From: Pseudomonas lurida
GTDB lineage: Bacteria > Pseudomonadota > Gammaproteobacteria > Pseudomonadales > Pseudomonadaceae
Assembly (NCBI RefSeq): GCF_002563895.1
Contig: NZ_PDJB01000001.1
Coordinates: 5,873,501 to 5,937,500 of the forward strand
Direction: 5' to 3'
DNA: 64,000 nucleotides
The notes beneath the pieces were generated by a model, which was given only the letters and a program-made list of their open reading frames with translations, did not search any database and was not told the origin of the DNA. Position 1 is the stretch's first letter. Every line of letters starts with the position of its first letter. A program made the position numbers and the translations under genes. Positions 1-9,338 of the stretch are shown here, piece after piece.

Positions 1-1810
1 CGGGGCGTTGCAGGGCAGGCGGGTTCAGGCGCGAGGTGGGGCTGGCCAGCGCGTCGAACTGGGACTGGCTCGGCGTGACCTCTGCCGAAAGCGCCCCCTC
101 CGGCGCAACCAAGGCTTGGCGCCAGGGCTTCTCGGCGGGCAGGTAACCCAGGGCAGCCAAGCCTTGGCTCGCCAGTTCCAGCACACGCTCACCGGTGGCA
201 TCGGGGTCTTGGAGCATGCGCTCGAGGTAGTACTCGACGCTGCTGACCACATCGGCGAAATGCGCCAGTTGCATCTCTGAAGGCGGCGCATCGTTGCCGA
301 TCAACTGTTCGTCGACGTAATCCGTGCAGCCACGCATCAGGCTTGCCGCGCGGGGCAACGGGATCATCGCCAGGGCGCCGCGCACCTGGCTCAGCAGTTC
401 CGGCAGGGACTCCAGGCGCTGGCGGTCCCAATCGGCTTCGATGCAGTCGATCACCAGTTCCTTGGCTTGCTTGAGGCACTGGCAGGACTCGCGGATCACC
501 AGTTGGTGGATCTGGGTCAGGTCAGTGGTGGGCAGGCGGCTTTCTTCGCGGCTTTCCGGTTCGACGGTGCCGACCATGCCGGCCAGCGTGGCTTCGACGT
601 AGAGCAAGGCACCGGCGACGTCCATCAGCACTGCATCGTTCGGCTCGCGTTGGCCCTGGGTCAAACTCAGCACCACGGCAAGCTGGTCGATGATGACCTT
701 ACGCGGCTGGCCGAACCCCAGCACCGCCAGGGTATCGGCGATTTGCCGCAGCGGAGCCAGCAATGCATCCAGGTCATTGGTGTGCTGCCGGTCGCTGCGC
801 ACGAACAAGTCGAGGCGTTCCTTGACCCGCACCAGCTCTTCACACAAGGCCCCCAGCACCGAGCCCATGGCATTGCGGTCCGGCCCGGCCAGGCGTGCGC
901 GTTCGGCATCGACCACCGCGCTGTCGGGCAAGGCTTCATCCAGGCCGTAGCGTTCCTTGAGGCTTTGCATGCGTGGCGTCGGCCGGGTGACCTTGGCCAC
1001 ATAGAACAGCAGGCTCTTGAGCAATTCGTCGGGCGCCGACTGGTTGATCCCGCCGATACCTTGCGCCAACAGGCGCTTGAGCTGTTTGTCACTGGCCTTG
1101 AGCAGGCTGCGCAGCGCCGGGCTGTTGGCGATCACGCCGGTGAGCATGCCTTCGACCAGCGCCGAGGTGACTTGCCACAACGGCAACAATGGCGCGCCCT
1201 GGCACAAGGCTTCGAGGCGCGCGAACACTCGGGCCATGTCTTCCAGGTTGCTGGGCCCATGGTCCTCACGCAGCAGCCCGGCCAGGGCTTGTTGCAGCAG
1301 TTGGTGCCATTGGCGCAGTTGTTCCTTCAGGTCGGGCACCGCGCGTTGGGCCAGGGCTTCATCGGGCAGCGGCGCTATCGTCAGCAGTTGCGGGCTGAAC
1401 AGGCTGGTCTCCGACAGCAGGCTTTCACCGCGGGCGCTGCGCAGGTCATTGAGCAGCGGCAACACCACCAGGGGCAGGTCACGGCGGGCGCTGTGCACAC
1501 GGTCCAGGTACAGCGGCAATTGGTTGAGGGCCTGTTGCAGCAGGCGGATGCTTTCGTCGCGCTGGCTCACGCCTGCGGCTTGCAGGGCCAGGGCCAGTTC
1601 TTCGATTTCCTCGGCCAGCAGGGCCGCGCCGTAGAACTCGACCATCTGCAGCGCACCATGCACTTGGTGGATGCACCCCAGGCACTCACTGATGGCGTCG
1701 CTGTCGTGGGCTTCGACATACGCGTCGAGCGCCGAACGGGCCTGCTTCAGGGTTTCGGCAATGTCGCCCTTGACCCATTCGAGGGCCACGTAGTCGTGCC
1801 GATCAACCAT
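1..1810 (-). CDS. chpA: ChpA-type hybrid chemosensory histidine kinase, N-terminal part (truncated by window edge)
   Basis: The frame is open from ATG at 1810 to the window edge, giving the first ~603 residues. A histidine phosphotransfer site is visible at H48 (HQVHG). A second phosphotransfer-like helix near residue 474 reads SQVRG, with Ser where His is expected. ChpA of P. aeruginosa is known to be a very large kinase with several Hpt domains plus Ser- and Thr-containing versions, a CheA core and a receiver; those later parts lie outside the window. It should phosphorylate PilG and PilH to control type IV pilus extension and retraction. It lies 177 bp downstream of pilJ with a REP palindrome between. 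Confidence 0.9.
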   Translation of the reverse strand, partial: MVDRHDYVALEWVKGDIAETLKQARSALDAYVEAHDSDAISECLGCIHQVHGALQMVEFYGAALLAEEIEELALALQAAGVSQRDESIRLLQQALNQLPLYLDRVHSARRDLPLVVLPLLNDLRSARGESLLSETSLFSPQLLTIAPLPDEALAQRAVPDLKEQLRQWHQLLQQALAGLLREDHGPSNLEDMARVFARLEALCQGAPLLPLWQVTSALVEGMLTGVIANSPALRSLLKASDKQLKRLLAQGIGGINQSAPDELLKSLLFYVAKVTRPTPRMQSLKERYGLDEALPDSAVVDAERARLAGPDRNAMGSVLGALCEELVRVKERLDLFVRSDRQHTNDLDALLAPLRQIADTLAVLGFGQPRKVIIDQLAVVLSLTQGQREPNDAVLMDVAGALLYVEATLAGMVGTVEPESREESRLPTTDLTQIHQLVIRESCQCLKQAKELVIDCIEADWDRQRLESLPELLSQVRGALAMIPLPRAASLMRGCTDYVDEQLIGNDAPPSEMQLAHFADVVSSVEYYLERMLQDPDATGERVLELASQGLAALGYLPAEKPWRQALVAPEGALSAEVTPSQSQFDALASPTSRLNPPALQRP

Positions 1811-1869
1811 AACTGCTCCGCTTAGAATTCATGGGTTGCTGGTGTTGCCAAGAACAATGGCGCTCAACC

Positions 1870-1957
1870 GTGGGAATTGGCTTGCTTGCGATAGCGACCT
1901 ACCAGCTGATACGCCCGCAACTGAACTACCGCCATCGCAGGCAAGCCAGCTCCCACA
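1870..1957. repeat. REP-type inverted repeat between pilJ and chpA
   Basis: The outer arms TGGGAATTGGCTTGCTTGCG and ATCGCAGGCAAGCCAGCTCC form an imperfect hairpin of the P. fluorescens REP class. It sits inside the pil-chp transcription unit, where PAO1 has pilK. Confidence 0.8.
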
Positions 1958-1987
1958 TTGGGACTGTGGTGTTCTTTAGATAGCATT

Positions 1988-4039
1988 TCAATCATCGACT
2001 TGTTTGGGGGGTGGCAGGGTAAACCCCGACACCGACCGGCGCAGCTGGCTGGCCATTTTCGCCAGGTTGCCGATGCTTTCGGCGGTCGCGGTGGAGCCCG
2101 ACGAGGTCTGGGTGGTGATCTGCTGGATCACGTTCATGGTCAGGGAAATCTGCCCCGCCGAATTCGTCTGCTGCTGTGCCGCGTTGGAGATGCTCTGGAT
2201 CAGCGCCGCCAGGGTTTTCGATACGCCTTCGATTTCCTCCAGCGCTACCCCGGCGTCCTGGGCCAGCCGCGCGCCGCGCACCACTTCGGTGGTGGTCTGC
2301 TCCATGGAAATCACCGCCTCATTGGTGTCAGCCTGGATCGCTCGCACCAGGGTTTCGATCTGCCGCGTCGCCGCCGACGAGCGCTCGGCCAGCCGCTGTA
2401 CTTCATCGGCTACCACGGCAAAACCACGCCCGGCATCCCCGGCCATGCTCGCCTGGATCGCGGCGTTGAGGGCGAGGATATTGGTCTGGTCGGCAATGTC
2501 GTCGATCAGGCTGACGATGTCGCCAATCTCCTGGGAAGACTCGCCCAATCGCTTGATGCGCTTGGCGGTGTCCTGGATCTGCTCGCGGATGTTGTCCATG
2601 CCGTGGATGGTGTTGTGCACCACTTCGTTGCCCTTGTTGGCGATCTCCACCGAGCGCTCCGCCACGGCCGAGGACTCTGCGGCGTTGGCCGACACCTGGT
2701 CGATGGACTGGGCCATCTGGTTGATCGCAGTGGACGCTTCGGCGATCTGCTGGGCTTGGTGTTCCGACGCCTGGGCCAGGTGCATGGCGGTGGCCTGGGT
2801 GTCCTGCACCGCCCCGGCGACCTGCCCGGCCGTGAGGTTGATGGTGGCGACCAGGTCGCGCAGTTGGTCGACGGAATAGTTGATGGAGTCGGCGATGGTG
2901 CCGGTGAAGTCTTCGGTCACCGAGGCCGTCACCGTCAGGTCACCGTCGGCCAGGTCTTCGATTTCATCCAGCAGGCGCATGATCGCATTCTGGTTGCGTT
3001 CGTTCTTCTCGGCGGTTTCGTGCAATTGGCGGTTGGTCTCGCGCACCATCACCAGGCCGATCAGGATGATCGAGGTCAGCGCCAACAAGCCCAGCACATA
3101 GCCGCCAATGGTGTCGAAGCTGCGCCCGCTGGCCAGGTTTTCGAACCCGGTGGCCAGGTGCGACGCCTCATCGAGCAAGGTTTGCGACAGGTTGAAGATA
3201 TTGCTCGCCGATGCCCGCACCTGGAACAGTTGCGGCGAGGTTTCAAGGATTTCATCCACGGAGCCGGAGACAAACTCGAACAGCTCGGCGATTTCTGCCA
3301 GCCGCGCACGGGCGTCGCGGTCTTCGACCTGGGTGATGCGCAAGCCGGGGTTGCCCTGGAGCATACCGTTGAGCACCTGGCCAAAACGGTTGGCATCGCG
3401 GCCGAAGGCGTCGGCGGCCTGCACGGCGGTTTCGTCGCCGGCCAGTACGGTGTTCACCGCGCCGAGGATGCGTTCGGCCAGCAGTGACTGGCGCTGGGCC
3501 AACGCCACCTGACTGGCCGGGGCACCCCGTTGCAGGAGGATGTCGACGACCTTTTCCGACTCCACCTGCAGTTGCGGCACGGTTTCGGCCAGTGTCGCGG
3601 CAACCTGGTGCAGCGACAGCACCGTCTGTTCGCTGGCGAGGATTGCGTCGGTATTTTTCAGCAGCGCTTCCCAGTCGGTCTGCACTGCGCGCATTTCGGC
3701 ACGTACCGCACTCGGCGCGGCAGGCAGGCCGGTTTCCTGGTCACCTTTTTTCAGGAAACCCCAGCGCTGGGCAAAGTCGTTGCGCGCATCGCCCAACAGC
3801 TTGAACGCAGCCGCCTTGCCAGCGGCGGCCTCGGTGGCGTTCTTGGCGATGCGCTGGGACAGCACGCGCAGCTCACCGGCGTGGCCGATGTATTGTTTGT
3901 CATAGGTGGACTGGGTGTTGAGGTACGCAAAGTTGGCGAACAACAACATGATGAACACGATCAACGCAATGAACAGCACGATGATCTGCGAGCGGCTGCG
4001 CGAGCCGGCCTGAGGTTTTGGCGTGGTAGCGGTGGTCAT
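1988..4039 (-). CDS. pilJ: Type IV pilus methyl-accepting chemotaxis protein PilJ
   Basis: 683 aa. TM1 is at about residues 18-41, followed by a periplasmic domain rich in helices, TM2 at 313-332, a HAMP region and a cytoplasmic signalling domain. The hairpin tip holds the conserved [27 protein letters not shown] stretch that contacts CheW/CheA. The ATG at 4039 is chosen because it overlaps the pilI stop in an ATGA arrangement; an upstream in-frame start at 4099 would run through pilI. Known role: the receptor of the Chp pathway that couples surface contact to pilus motors and cAMP. It is the fourth gene of pilGHIJ. Confidence 0.95.
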   Translation of the reverse strand: MTTATTPKPQAGSRSRSQIIVLFIALIVFIMLLFANFAYLNTQSTYDKQYIGHAGELRVLSQRIAKNATEAAAGKAAAFKLLGDARNDFAQRWGFLKKGDQETGLPAAPSAVRAEMRAVQTDWEALLKNTDAILASEQTVLSLHQVAATLAETVPQLQVESEKVVDILLQRGAPASQVALAQRQSLLAERILGAVNTVLAGDETAVQAADAFGRDANRFGQVLNGMLQGNPGLRITQVEDRDARARLAEIAELFEFVSGSVDEILETSPQLFQVRASASNIFNLSQTLLDEASHLATGFENLASGRSFDTIGGYVLGLLALTSIILIGLVMVRETNRQLHETAEKNERNQNAIMRLLDEIEDLADGDLTVTASVTEDFTGTIADSINYSVDQLRDLVATINLTAGQVAGAVQDTQATAMHLAQASEHQAQQIAEASTAINQMAQSIDQVSANAAESSAVAERSVEIANKGNEVVHNTIHGMDNIREQIQDTAKRIKRLGESSQEIGDIVSLIDDIADQTNILALNAAIQASMAGDAGRGFAVVADEVQRLAERSSAATRQIETLVRAIQADTNEAVISMEQTTTEVVRGARLAQDAGVALEEIEGVSKTLAALIQSISNAAQQQTNSAGQISLTMNVIQQITTQTSSGSTATAESIGNLAKMASQLRRSVSGFTLPPPKQVDD

Positions 4040-4560
4040 GCGGCAACATCCATGAAGCCTGGGGCCTGGGCCAGGGCGAAGGGGCTGAAGACCTGCCATT
4101 GCTGGTCGCCATCGAACTGGCCCTGGATGAACGGTGCACCGGGAGCGGGGCTCGCCAGCAGTGCGTCTTGTTCAAAATGCTGCATCCCCACCACCTCGTC
4201 GACCAGCAGCCCGAAAAACAAGTCGTTGAATTCCACCACCAATACGCGCCGCTGTTTGCGCGCCTTCGACAGTTCAAGGCCGAGGAACCCACCCAGGTCC
4301 ATCACCGGCAACAAGCGCCCACGCAAGTTGGCCACACCCTTGACCCAGGCCTTGACCCCTGGCATCAAGGTGCAGCGCGGTTCATGCAGGACTTCGGCGA
4401 CTTCGCCCATGGGCGCCACGTACCAGTGCTGGCCCAGGCGAAAGCCGATCCCGCTCCAGCGTTGCAGGCGGGTTTCCTGGGATGGCAGGTCGGCAGCCAG
4501 CAGGCGGCAACGCCGGTCGATGTCCAGCAGCAGCTCGAAGGCGGTTTGCGACTCGGTCAT
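4036..4560 (-). CDS. pilI: CheW-like coupling protein PilI
   Basis: 174 aa CheW-domain protein. The core contains [16 protein letters not shown] near residue 35 and the [15 protein letters not shown] segment typical of CheW proteins. It should bridge the receptor PilJ to the kinase ChpA in the cytoplasm. The stop overlaps the pilJ start by 4 bp and the start is 12 bp from the end of pilH, so it is translated within one operon. Confidence 0.93.
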   Translation of the reverse strand: MTESQTAFELLLDIDRRCRLLAADLPSQETRLQRWSGIGFRLGQHWYVAPMGEVAEVLHEPRCTLMPGVKAWVKGVANLRGRLLPVMDLGGFLGLELSKARKQRRVLVVEFNDLFFGLLVDEVVGMQHFEQDALLASPAPGAPFIQGQFDGDQQWQVFSPFALAQAPGFMDVAA

Positions 4561-4572
4561 GATGGCGAACCG

Positions 4573-4938
4573 TCAGCCAGCCAGCACCTTGTTGAGGGTG
4601 GCGATCAGGGTTTCTTCATCCACCGGCTTGGTCAGGTAATCCTTGGCGCCCTGGCGCGCCCCCCAGATCTTGTCGGTTTCCTGGTCCTTGGTGGTGATGA
4701 TGATGATCGGGATGCCGTTGGTTTCCGGCTCCTTGGACAACTGGCGGGTGGCCTGGAAGCCATTGAGGCCCGGCATCACGATGTCCATCAGCACGGCATC
4801 GGGTTTTTCCTGGCGGGCCAGGGCCACGCCGTCTGCGCCGTTTTCGGCCTTGAGAACCTGATGGCCATGCTTTTCCAGCATGCCGGTCAGTTTGTACATT
4901 TCGGTCGGCGAATCGTCGACGATCAGAACACGTGCCAT
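4573..4938 (-). CDS. pilH: Twitching motility response regulator PilH
   Basis: 121 aa single-domain receiver. The acidic pocket is D8/D9, the phospho-acceptor D52 (LMDIVMPG), and the conserved Lys is K104 (YLTKPV). A GTG 12 bp upstream could add MGKT, but ATG at 4938 is preferred because GGGGA lies about 5-6 nt before it and MARVLIVDD is the usual family N-terminus. Known role: PilH opposes PilG in the Chp pathway and acts largely as a phosphate sink affecting retraction. There is no output domain. Confidence 0.95.
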   Translation of the reverse strand: MARVLIVDDSPTEMYKLTGMLEKHGHQVLKAENGADGVALARQEKPDAVLMDIVMPGLNGFQATRQLSKEPETNGIPIIIITTKDQETDKIWGARQGAKDYLTKPVDEETLIATLNKVLAG

Positions 4939-4984
4939 GGTTTTCCCCACTACATAGGTGGACGCCGGCCCTTGTGAGGCGGTG

Positions 4985-5392
4985 TCAGTGTGCTTGTTCT
5001 ACTGCGGCGAAAGCAGGCACGTAGGCCTTGATCGCACCCAGCAGTTCTTCCTTGCTGAAAGGCTTGGTCAAAAACTGATCGACACCCACGATGCGCCCCT
5101 TGGCCTTGTCGAACAGGCCGTCCTTGGAGGACAACATGATCACCGGGATCGACTTGAACGCCGGGTTGTTCTTCACCAGCGCGCAGGTCTGATAGCCATC
5201 CAGGCGCGGCATCATGATGTCGACAAAAATAATGTGCGGGTGATGATCAACAATCCGGGCCAGGGCATCGAAACCGTCGATGGCCGTGATGACATCGCAC
5301 CCCACATTCTTCAACAAGGTTTCAGCGGTGCGGCGGATCGTCTTCGAATCGTCGATCACCATCACTCTCAAGGCGTTGGAATGCTGTTCCAT
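4985..5392 (-). CDS. pilG: Twitching motility response regulator PilG
   Basis: 135 aa single-domain receiver with D14/D15, phospho-acceptor D58 (FVDIMMP) and K110 (FLTKPF). An in-frame start at 5467 would add 25 arginine/cysteine-rich residues not expected in the family, so ATG 5392 is taken. PilG is the output regulator favouring pilus extension and CyaB-dependent cAMP production in P. aeruginosa. First gene of the pil-chp unit; its promoter must lie in the 239-bp gap to the divergent gshB. Confidence 0.95.
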   Translation of the reverse strand: MEQHSNALRVMVIDDSKTIRRTAETLLKNVGCDVITAIDGFDALARIVDHHPHIIFVDIMMPRLDGYQTCALVKNNPAFKSIPVIMLSSKDGLFDKAKGRIVGVDQFLTKPFSKEELLGAIKAYVPAFAAVEQAH

Positions 5393-5631
5393 ATCTGCTC
5401 TGCCATCGCCACAGCGAATCGGTTTTCGGTGTGTACTGCCTGATGTTGCACAGGATGAGCGCCGCAAGCCTTGGAATTCAAGGGCTGCTGCGCCGTGGCA
5501 GTCTTTTTAGCACAGTCTCCGGGCGCAATCTATCGAGCAACCGGCCAGGTGGTTTTTCCTTGACCCACAACAGCCACAGCGCCACTCTGACGCCACTTTT
5601 ATGCGCCCTAATTTGCTAGAGGAAATCCCCC

Positions 5632-6603
5632 ATGAGCGTTCGCGTCGGCATTGTCATGGACCCTATCGCCAGCATCTCCTATAAAAAGGACAGCTCGCTG
5701 GCCATGCTCCTGGCCGCCCAGGCCCGCGGCTGGACGTTGTTCTATATGGAGCAGCGCGATCTTTACCAGGGTGACGGCGAGGCCCGCGCACGCATGCGTC
5801 CGCTGCAGGTGTTTGCCAACCCTGAGAAGTGGTTCGAGCTGTCGGACGAAATCGACAGCCCGCTGAGCGACCTGGATGTGATCCTGATGCGCAAGGACCC
5901 GCCGTTCGACATGGAGTTCGTCTACTCCACTTACCTGCTGGAGCAGGCCGAGCGCGCGGGCGTACTGATCGTCAACAAGCCGCAGAGCCTTCGCGATTGC
6001 AATGAAAAGCTGTTTGCCACCCTCTTCCCGCAGTGCACACCGCCGACCGTGGTCAGCCGCCGCGCCGACGTGCTGCGTGAGTTCGCCGCCAAGCACGGTG
6101 ATGTGATCCTCAAGCCGCTGGACGGCATGGGCGGCACGTCGATCTTCCGTCACCGCGCCGGCGACCCGAACCTGTCGGTGATCCTGGAGACCCTGACCGC
6201 CCTGGGCACCCAGCAGATCATGGGGCAGGCCTACCTGCCGGCCATCAAGGACGGCGACAAGCGCATCTTGATGATCGACGGCGAGCCGGTGGATTACTGC
6301 CTGGCACGCATCCCGGCGGCCGGCGAAACCCGCGGCAACCTGGCGGCCGGTGGCCGTGGTGAAGCGCGCCCCCTGTCGGACAAGGATCGCTGGATCGCCG
6401 CCCAGGTGGGCCCGACCCTGCGTGAAAAAGGCTTGCTGTTTGTCGGCCTGGACGTGATCGGTGAACACCTGACCGAAATCAACGTCACCAGCCCGACCTG
6501 CATTCGCGAGATCGACAATGCTTTCGGCACCAATATCGGCGAAATGCTGATGGCCGTGATTGCCGAAAAACTGCAAGTTGCACGCTCCAAGCCGCAAGTT
6601 TAA
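5632..6603 (+). CDS. gshB: Glutathione synthetase
   Basis: 323 aa ATP-grasp enzyme that joins gamma-glutamylcysteine and glycine. It starts with MSVRVGIVMDPI and carries the family segment ILKPLDGMGGTSIFR (ATP binding) and the C-terminal EINVTSPTCIREID metal/substrate loop. GAGGAAA precedes the ATG at good spacing. The stop is followed by a heptamer repeat array and a strong terminator. Divergent from pilG, as in other Pseudomonas. Confidence 0.97.
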   Translation: MSVRVGIVMDPIASISYKKDSSLAMLLAAQARGWTLFYMEQRDLYQGDGEARARMRPLQVFANPEKWFELSDEIDSPLSDLDVILMRKDPPFDMEFVYSTYLLEQAERAGVLIVNKPQSLRDCNEKLFATLFPQCTPPTVVSRRADVLREFAAKHGDVILKPLDGMGGTSIFRHRAGDPNLSVILETLTALGTQQIMGQAYLPAIKDGDKRILMIDGEPVDYCLARIPAAGETRGNLAAGGRGEARPLSDKDRWIAAQVGPTLREKGLLFVGLDVIGEHLTEINVTSPTCIREIDNAFGTNIGEMLMAVIAEKLQVARSKPQV

Positions 6604-6619
6604 GGCGAGCCGCTTTCAG

Positions 6620-6647
6620 GCTTGCAGCTTGTAACTTGTCGCTTGAA
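6620..6647 (+). repeat. Tandem heptamer array, four (G/A)CTTGNN units
   Basis: GCTTGCA, GCTTGTA, ACTTGTC and GCTTGAA follow one another directly, starting 17 bp after the gshB stop and just before the terminator stem. The period is exactly seven bases. Confidence 0.7.
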
Positions 6648-6652
6648 GCTAA

Positions 6653-6707
6653 AAACCAACATTGCGCTATCATGCCGAACCCTGAAACGCGCGATGTTGG
6701 TTTTTTT
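6653..6707 (+). terminator. Rho-independent terminator after gshB, overlapping the tonB start region
   Basis: Arms AAACCAACATTGCGC (6653-6667) and GCGCGATGTTGGTTT (6689-6703) pair over 15 bp with one G-U wobble, followed by a T run to 6707. The T run ends 3 nt before the chosen tonB ATG. Confidence 0.85.
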
Positions 6708-6710
6708 GTC

Positions 6711-7616
6711 ATGACACTCCCGTCCGATCTGCCCCCCGAACTCTCCCACAGCGGCGTGCGCCCGGCTGATCGGCTCGGATTTACCCTGTTCCTGGCAGCA
6801 CTGATTCACCTGGCCCTGATCCTCGGCGTGGGATTCACCCTGGTTGAACCCAAGCAGATCAGCAAAACCCTGGAAATCACCCTCGCCACCTTCAAAAGCG
6901 AAAAGAAACCCGAGAAGGCTGACTTCCTCGCCCAGGACAATCAGCAAGGCAGCGGCACCCTCGACAAGAAGGCCGTACCCAAGACCACCGAAGTGGCGCC
7001 GTTCCAGGACAACAAAGTCAACAAAGTCACCCCGCCGCCGGCCCCCAAGCCCGAGGTCAAGCAGGCCGCGCCCAAGGCTGCGGTGACCACCGTCGCGCCC
7101 AAGCCGCAAAAAGCCCCGACCCAGCGCGAAAAAACCAAGACCGAACCTAGGCCTGAGCCCGTGAAGCCGGCGCCGACCTTCGACAGTTCGACGCTGACCG
7201 ATGAAATTTCCAGCCTGGAAGCCGAGCTGGCCAACGAACAGCAGCTGTACGCCAAGCGCCCGCGCATCTACCGGCTGAACGCCGCGTCGACCATGCGTGA
7301 CAAAGGCGCCTGGTATAAGGACGAATGGCGCAAGAAGGTCGAGCGTATCGGCAACCTCAACTACCCGGATGAGGCGCGACGCCAGCAGATTTATGGCAAT
7401 TTGCGCTTACTGGTGTCGATCAACCGCGACGGTACGTTATATGAAGTACAGGTACTGGAGTCGTCCGGCCAGCCGCTGCTGGACCAGGCCGCGCAGCGCA
7501 TCGTGCGCCTGGCTGCGCCCTTTGCCCCGTTCAGCGGCGACTTGAATGACGTCGACCGCCTGGAAATCATCCGCACCTGGAAGTTCGCCAAGGGCGACCG
7601 CCTGTCCAGCAACTGA
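6711..7616 (+). CDS. tonB: TonB energy-transducing protein (tonB3-position paralogue)
   Basis: 301 aa. One N-terminal membrane anchor (about residues 21-45), a long Pro/Lys-rich spacer, and a C-terminal TonB domain with YPDEARRQQIYGNLRLLVSI and the closing IIRTWKF. It should couple the ExbBD proton motive force to outer-membrane receptors. In P. aeruginosa the gene at this position (tonB3, between gshB and algH) is linked to twitching motility. Start choice is uncertain: ATG 6672 (13 codons upstream, inside the terminator loop) is also in frame, and neither has a clear ribosome binding site. Confidence 0.88.
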   Translation: MTLPSDLPPELSHSGVRPADRLGFTLFLAALIHLALILGVGFTLVEPKQISKTLEITLATFKSEKKPEKADFLAQDNQQGSGTLDKKAVPKTTEVAPFQDNKVNKVTPPPAPKPEVKQAAPKAAVTTVAPKPQKAPTQREKTKTEPRPEPVKPAPTFDSSTLTDEISSLEAELANEQQLYAKRPRIYRLNAASTMRDKGAWYKDEWRKKVERIGNLNYPDEARRQQIYGNLRLLVSINRDGTLYEVQVLESSGQPLLDQAAQRIVRLAAPFAPFSGDLNDVDRLEIIRTWKFAKGDRLSSN

Positions 7617-7728
7617 CACACCTCTCCTGCAGGAGCCAGCGCCCACAGGTGATGTGTTCGACATCAAAGGTGGGCTTGTCTGCATCACCAGCTTGTCAGT
7701 TCGCCCCTCCACCGCCACACTAGCGGAC

Positions 7729-8298
7729 ATGAAAAATGTCAGCCCGACCTACCTCAAGCATCAATTCCTGATCGCCATGCCCCATATGGCCGACCCGAAC
7801 TTTGCGCAGACCTTGACCTACATCGTCGAGCACACCGCCAATGGTGCCATGGGGTTGGTCATCAATCGCCCGCAAGAGCTGAACCTGGCCGATATCCTGG
7901 AGCAACTGCGCCCCGAGATTGATCCACCGGCCCGCTGCCAGAGCGTGCCGATCTACATCGGCGGCCCGGTGCAGACCGATCGCGGCTTCGTGCTGCACCC
8001 CACCGGGCCGAAGTTCCAGGCCACGGTCGACCTGGAAGGCGTGTCACTGTCCACCTCCCAGGACGTATTGTTCGCCATCGCGGACGGCGTTGGCCCTGAG
8101 CAGAGTGTGATCACCCTGGGCTATGCGGGCTGGGAAGCAGGCCAATTGGAAGCCGAACTGGCCAGCAACGCTTGGCTGACCTGCCCCTTCGACGCGCAGA
8201 TCCTGTTCAACACTCCCAGCGAACTGCGCCTGGAAGCGGCCGCGGCCAAGTTGCGCGTCAACCTCAGCCTGTTGACCAGCCAGGCGGGGCACGCCTGA
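7729..8298 (+). CDS. algH: YqgE/AlgH family protein
   Basis: 189 aa, the usual AlgH length, beginning MKNVSPTYLKHQFLIAMPHM. Conserved segments VEHTANGAMGLVINRP, GGPVQTDRGFVLH and GYAGWEAGQLE are present. In P. aeruginosa AlgH influences alginate and virulence gene expression; its biochemical role is not settled. A longer in-frame start at 7546 would overlap tonB and is rejected. The stop overlaps the ruvX ATG by one base (TGATG), indicating translational coupling. Confidence 0.95.
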   Translation: MKNVSPTYLKHQFLIAMPHMADPNFAQTLTYIVEHTANGAMGLVINRPQELNLADILEQLRPEIDPPARCQSVPIYIGGPVQTDRGFVLHPTGPKFQATVDLEGVSLSTSQDVLFAIADGVGPEQSVITLGYAGWEAGQLEAELASNAWLTCPFDAQILFNTPSELRLEAAAAKLRVNLSLLTSQAGHA

Positions 8299-8735
8299 TG
8301 GCTCTGCGTCTGATCCTCGGTTTTGACTACGGCACCAAACAGATCGGCGTAGCGGTCGGCCAGGTGATCACCGGCCAGGCCCGGGAGCTGTGCACCCTGA
8401 AGGCCCAGAACGGCATACCGGACTGGAACCAGGTCGAAGCCCTCATTAAAGAATGGAAGCCCGATGCCGTGGTGGTCGGCCTGCCCCTGAACATGGACGG
8501 CACCCCCAGCGACATGTGCCTGCGCGCCGAAAAGTTCGCCCGCCGCCTCAATGGCCGCTACAACCTGCCCTTCTATACCCACGACGAGCGCCTGACCACC
8601 TTTGAAGCCAAGGGTGAGCGTCGCGACCGTGGCGGCCAGAAAGGCAGCTACCGCGACAACCCCGTGGACGCCATCGCCGCCGCACTGCTGTTGCAGGGTT
8701 GGCTGGATGAAAACACCGCTTTATTTGAATCCTGA
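8298..8735 (+). CDS. ruvX: Putative pre-16S rRNA nuclease / Holliday junction resolvase-like YqgF (RuvX)
   Basis: 145 aa RNase H-fold protein. The N-terminal catalytic strand LILGFDYGTKQIGVAVG carries the first acidic residue; VVVGLPLNMDGT, DERLTT and DNPVDAIAA supply the rest of the site. The E. coli homologue is implicated in 5' end maturation of 16S rRNA. Translationally coupled to algH. A hairpin terminator follows. Confidence 0.93.
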   Translation: MALRLILGFDYGTKQIGVAVGQVITGQARELCTLKAQNGIPDWNQVEALIKEWKPDAVVVGLPLNMDGTPSDMCLRAEKFARRLNGRYNLPFYTHDERLTTFEAKGERRDRGGQKGSYRDNPVDAIAAALLLQGWLDENTALFES

Positions 8736-8737
8736 CT

Positions 8738-8760
8738 GACGCGGCTTGCCGCGTCTTTTT
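8738..8760 (+). terminator. Rho-independent terminator between ruvX and pyrR
   Basis: GACGCGG and CCGCGTC pair around a CTTG loop and are followed by five T residues. It separates algH-ruvX from pyrR-pyrB-pyrC'. Confidence 0.8.
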
Positions 8761-8807
8761 ACGTTTGAGCCCGGACCTTGCCTACGCGAGGCCTAGAAGG
8801 AGCACCC

Positions 8808-9314
8808 ATGAGCCTGCCCAATCCCGCCGAACTGATCAGCCAGATGGCGACGAGCCTCACCGCCCATCTGCAACACCGTGCCATCAGCGAGCCACGCTTT
8901 ATCGGCATTCGTACCGGCGGTGTATGGGTAGCCCAGGCGCTGCTGGAAGCACTGGGCAGTGATTCGCCCCTGGGCACGCTGGACGTGTCGTTCTACCGCG
9001 ACGACTTCAGCCAGAACGGCCTGCACCCGCAAGTACGCCCATCGGCCCTGCCGTTCGAAATCGAAGGTCAGCACCTGGTGCTGATCGACGACGTGCTGAT
9101 GAGCGGCCGCACGATCCGCGCCGCCATGAACGAGCTGTTCGACTACGGCCGCCCCGCCAGCGTGACCCTGGTGTGCCTGCTGGACCTGGACGCCGGCGAA
9201 TTGCCGATCAGCCCGGATGTAGTCGGCGCCACACTGTCGCTGGAGGGCCACCAGCGGGTAAAATTGTCCGGTCCCACGCCGCTCGAACTCGAACTGCAAG
9301 ACCTCGCCCTTTAA
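8808..9314 (+). CDS. pyrR: Bifunctional pyr operon regulator / uracil phosphoribosyltransferase
   Basis: 168 aa PRTase-fold protein with the PRPP-binding loop [17 protein letters not shown] and the VSFYRDDF segment typical of PyrR. AAGGAG lies 7 nt before ATG 8808, favouring this over ATG 8778. It sits 24 bp upstream of pyrB and should sense uridine nucleotides. No antiterminator hairpin like that of Bacillus was recognised in the short leader. Confidence 0.93.
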   Translation: MSLPNPAELISQMATSLTAHLQHRAISEPRFIGIRTGGVWVAQALLEALGSDSPLGTLDVSFYRDDFSQNGLHPQVRPSALPFEIEGQHLVLIDDVLMSGRTIRAAMNELFDYGRPASVTLVCLLDLDAGELPISPDVVGATLSLEGHQRVKLSGPTPLELELQDLAL

Positions 9315-9338
9315 ACCGCCTTGTAAAGAGTCCCCGCG

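Noticed and set aside
467..1825. A 452-codon plus-strand reading frame rich in Gln/Val/Leu over chpA
   Set aside because: It is a mirror frame of the true minus-strand chpA frame, which has an Hpt motif and family start; the plus-strand translation is low-complexity and matches nothing.
1958..3487. A 509-codon plus-strand frame opposite pilJ
   Set aside because: Shadow of pilJ caused by GC-rich codon use; the minus strand has the MCP signalling hairpin.
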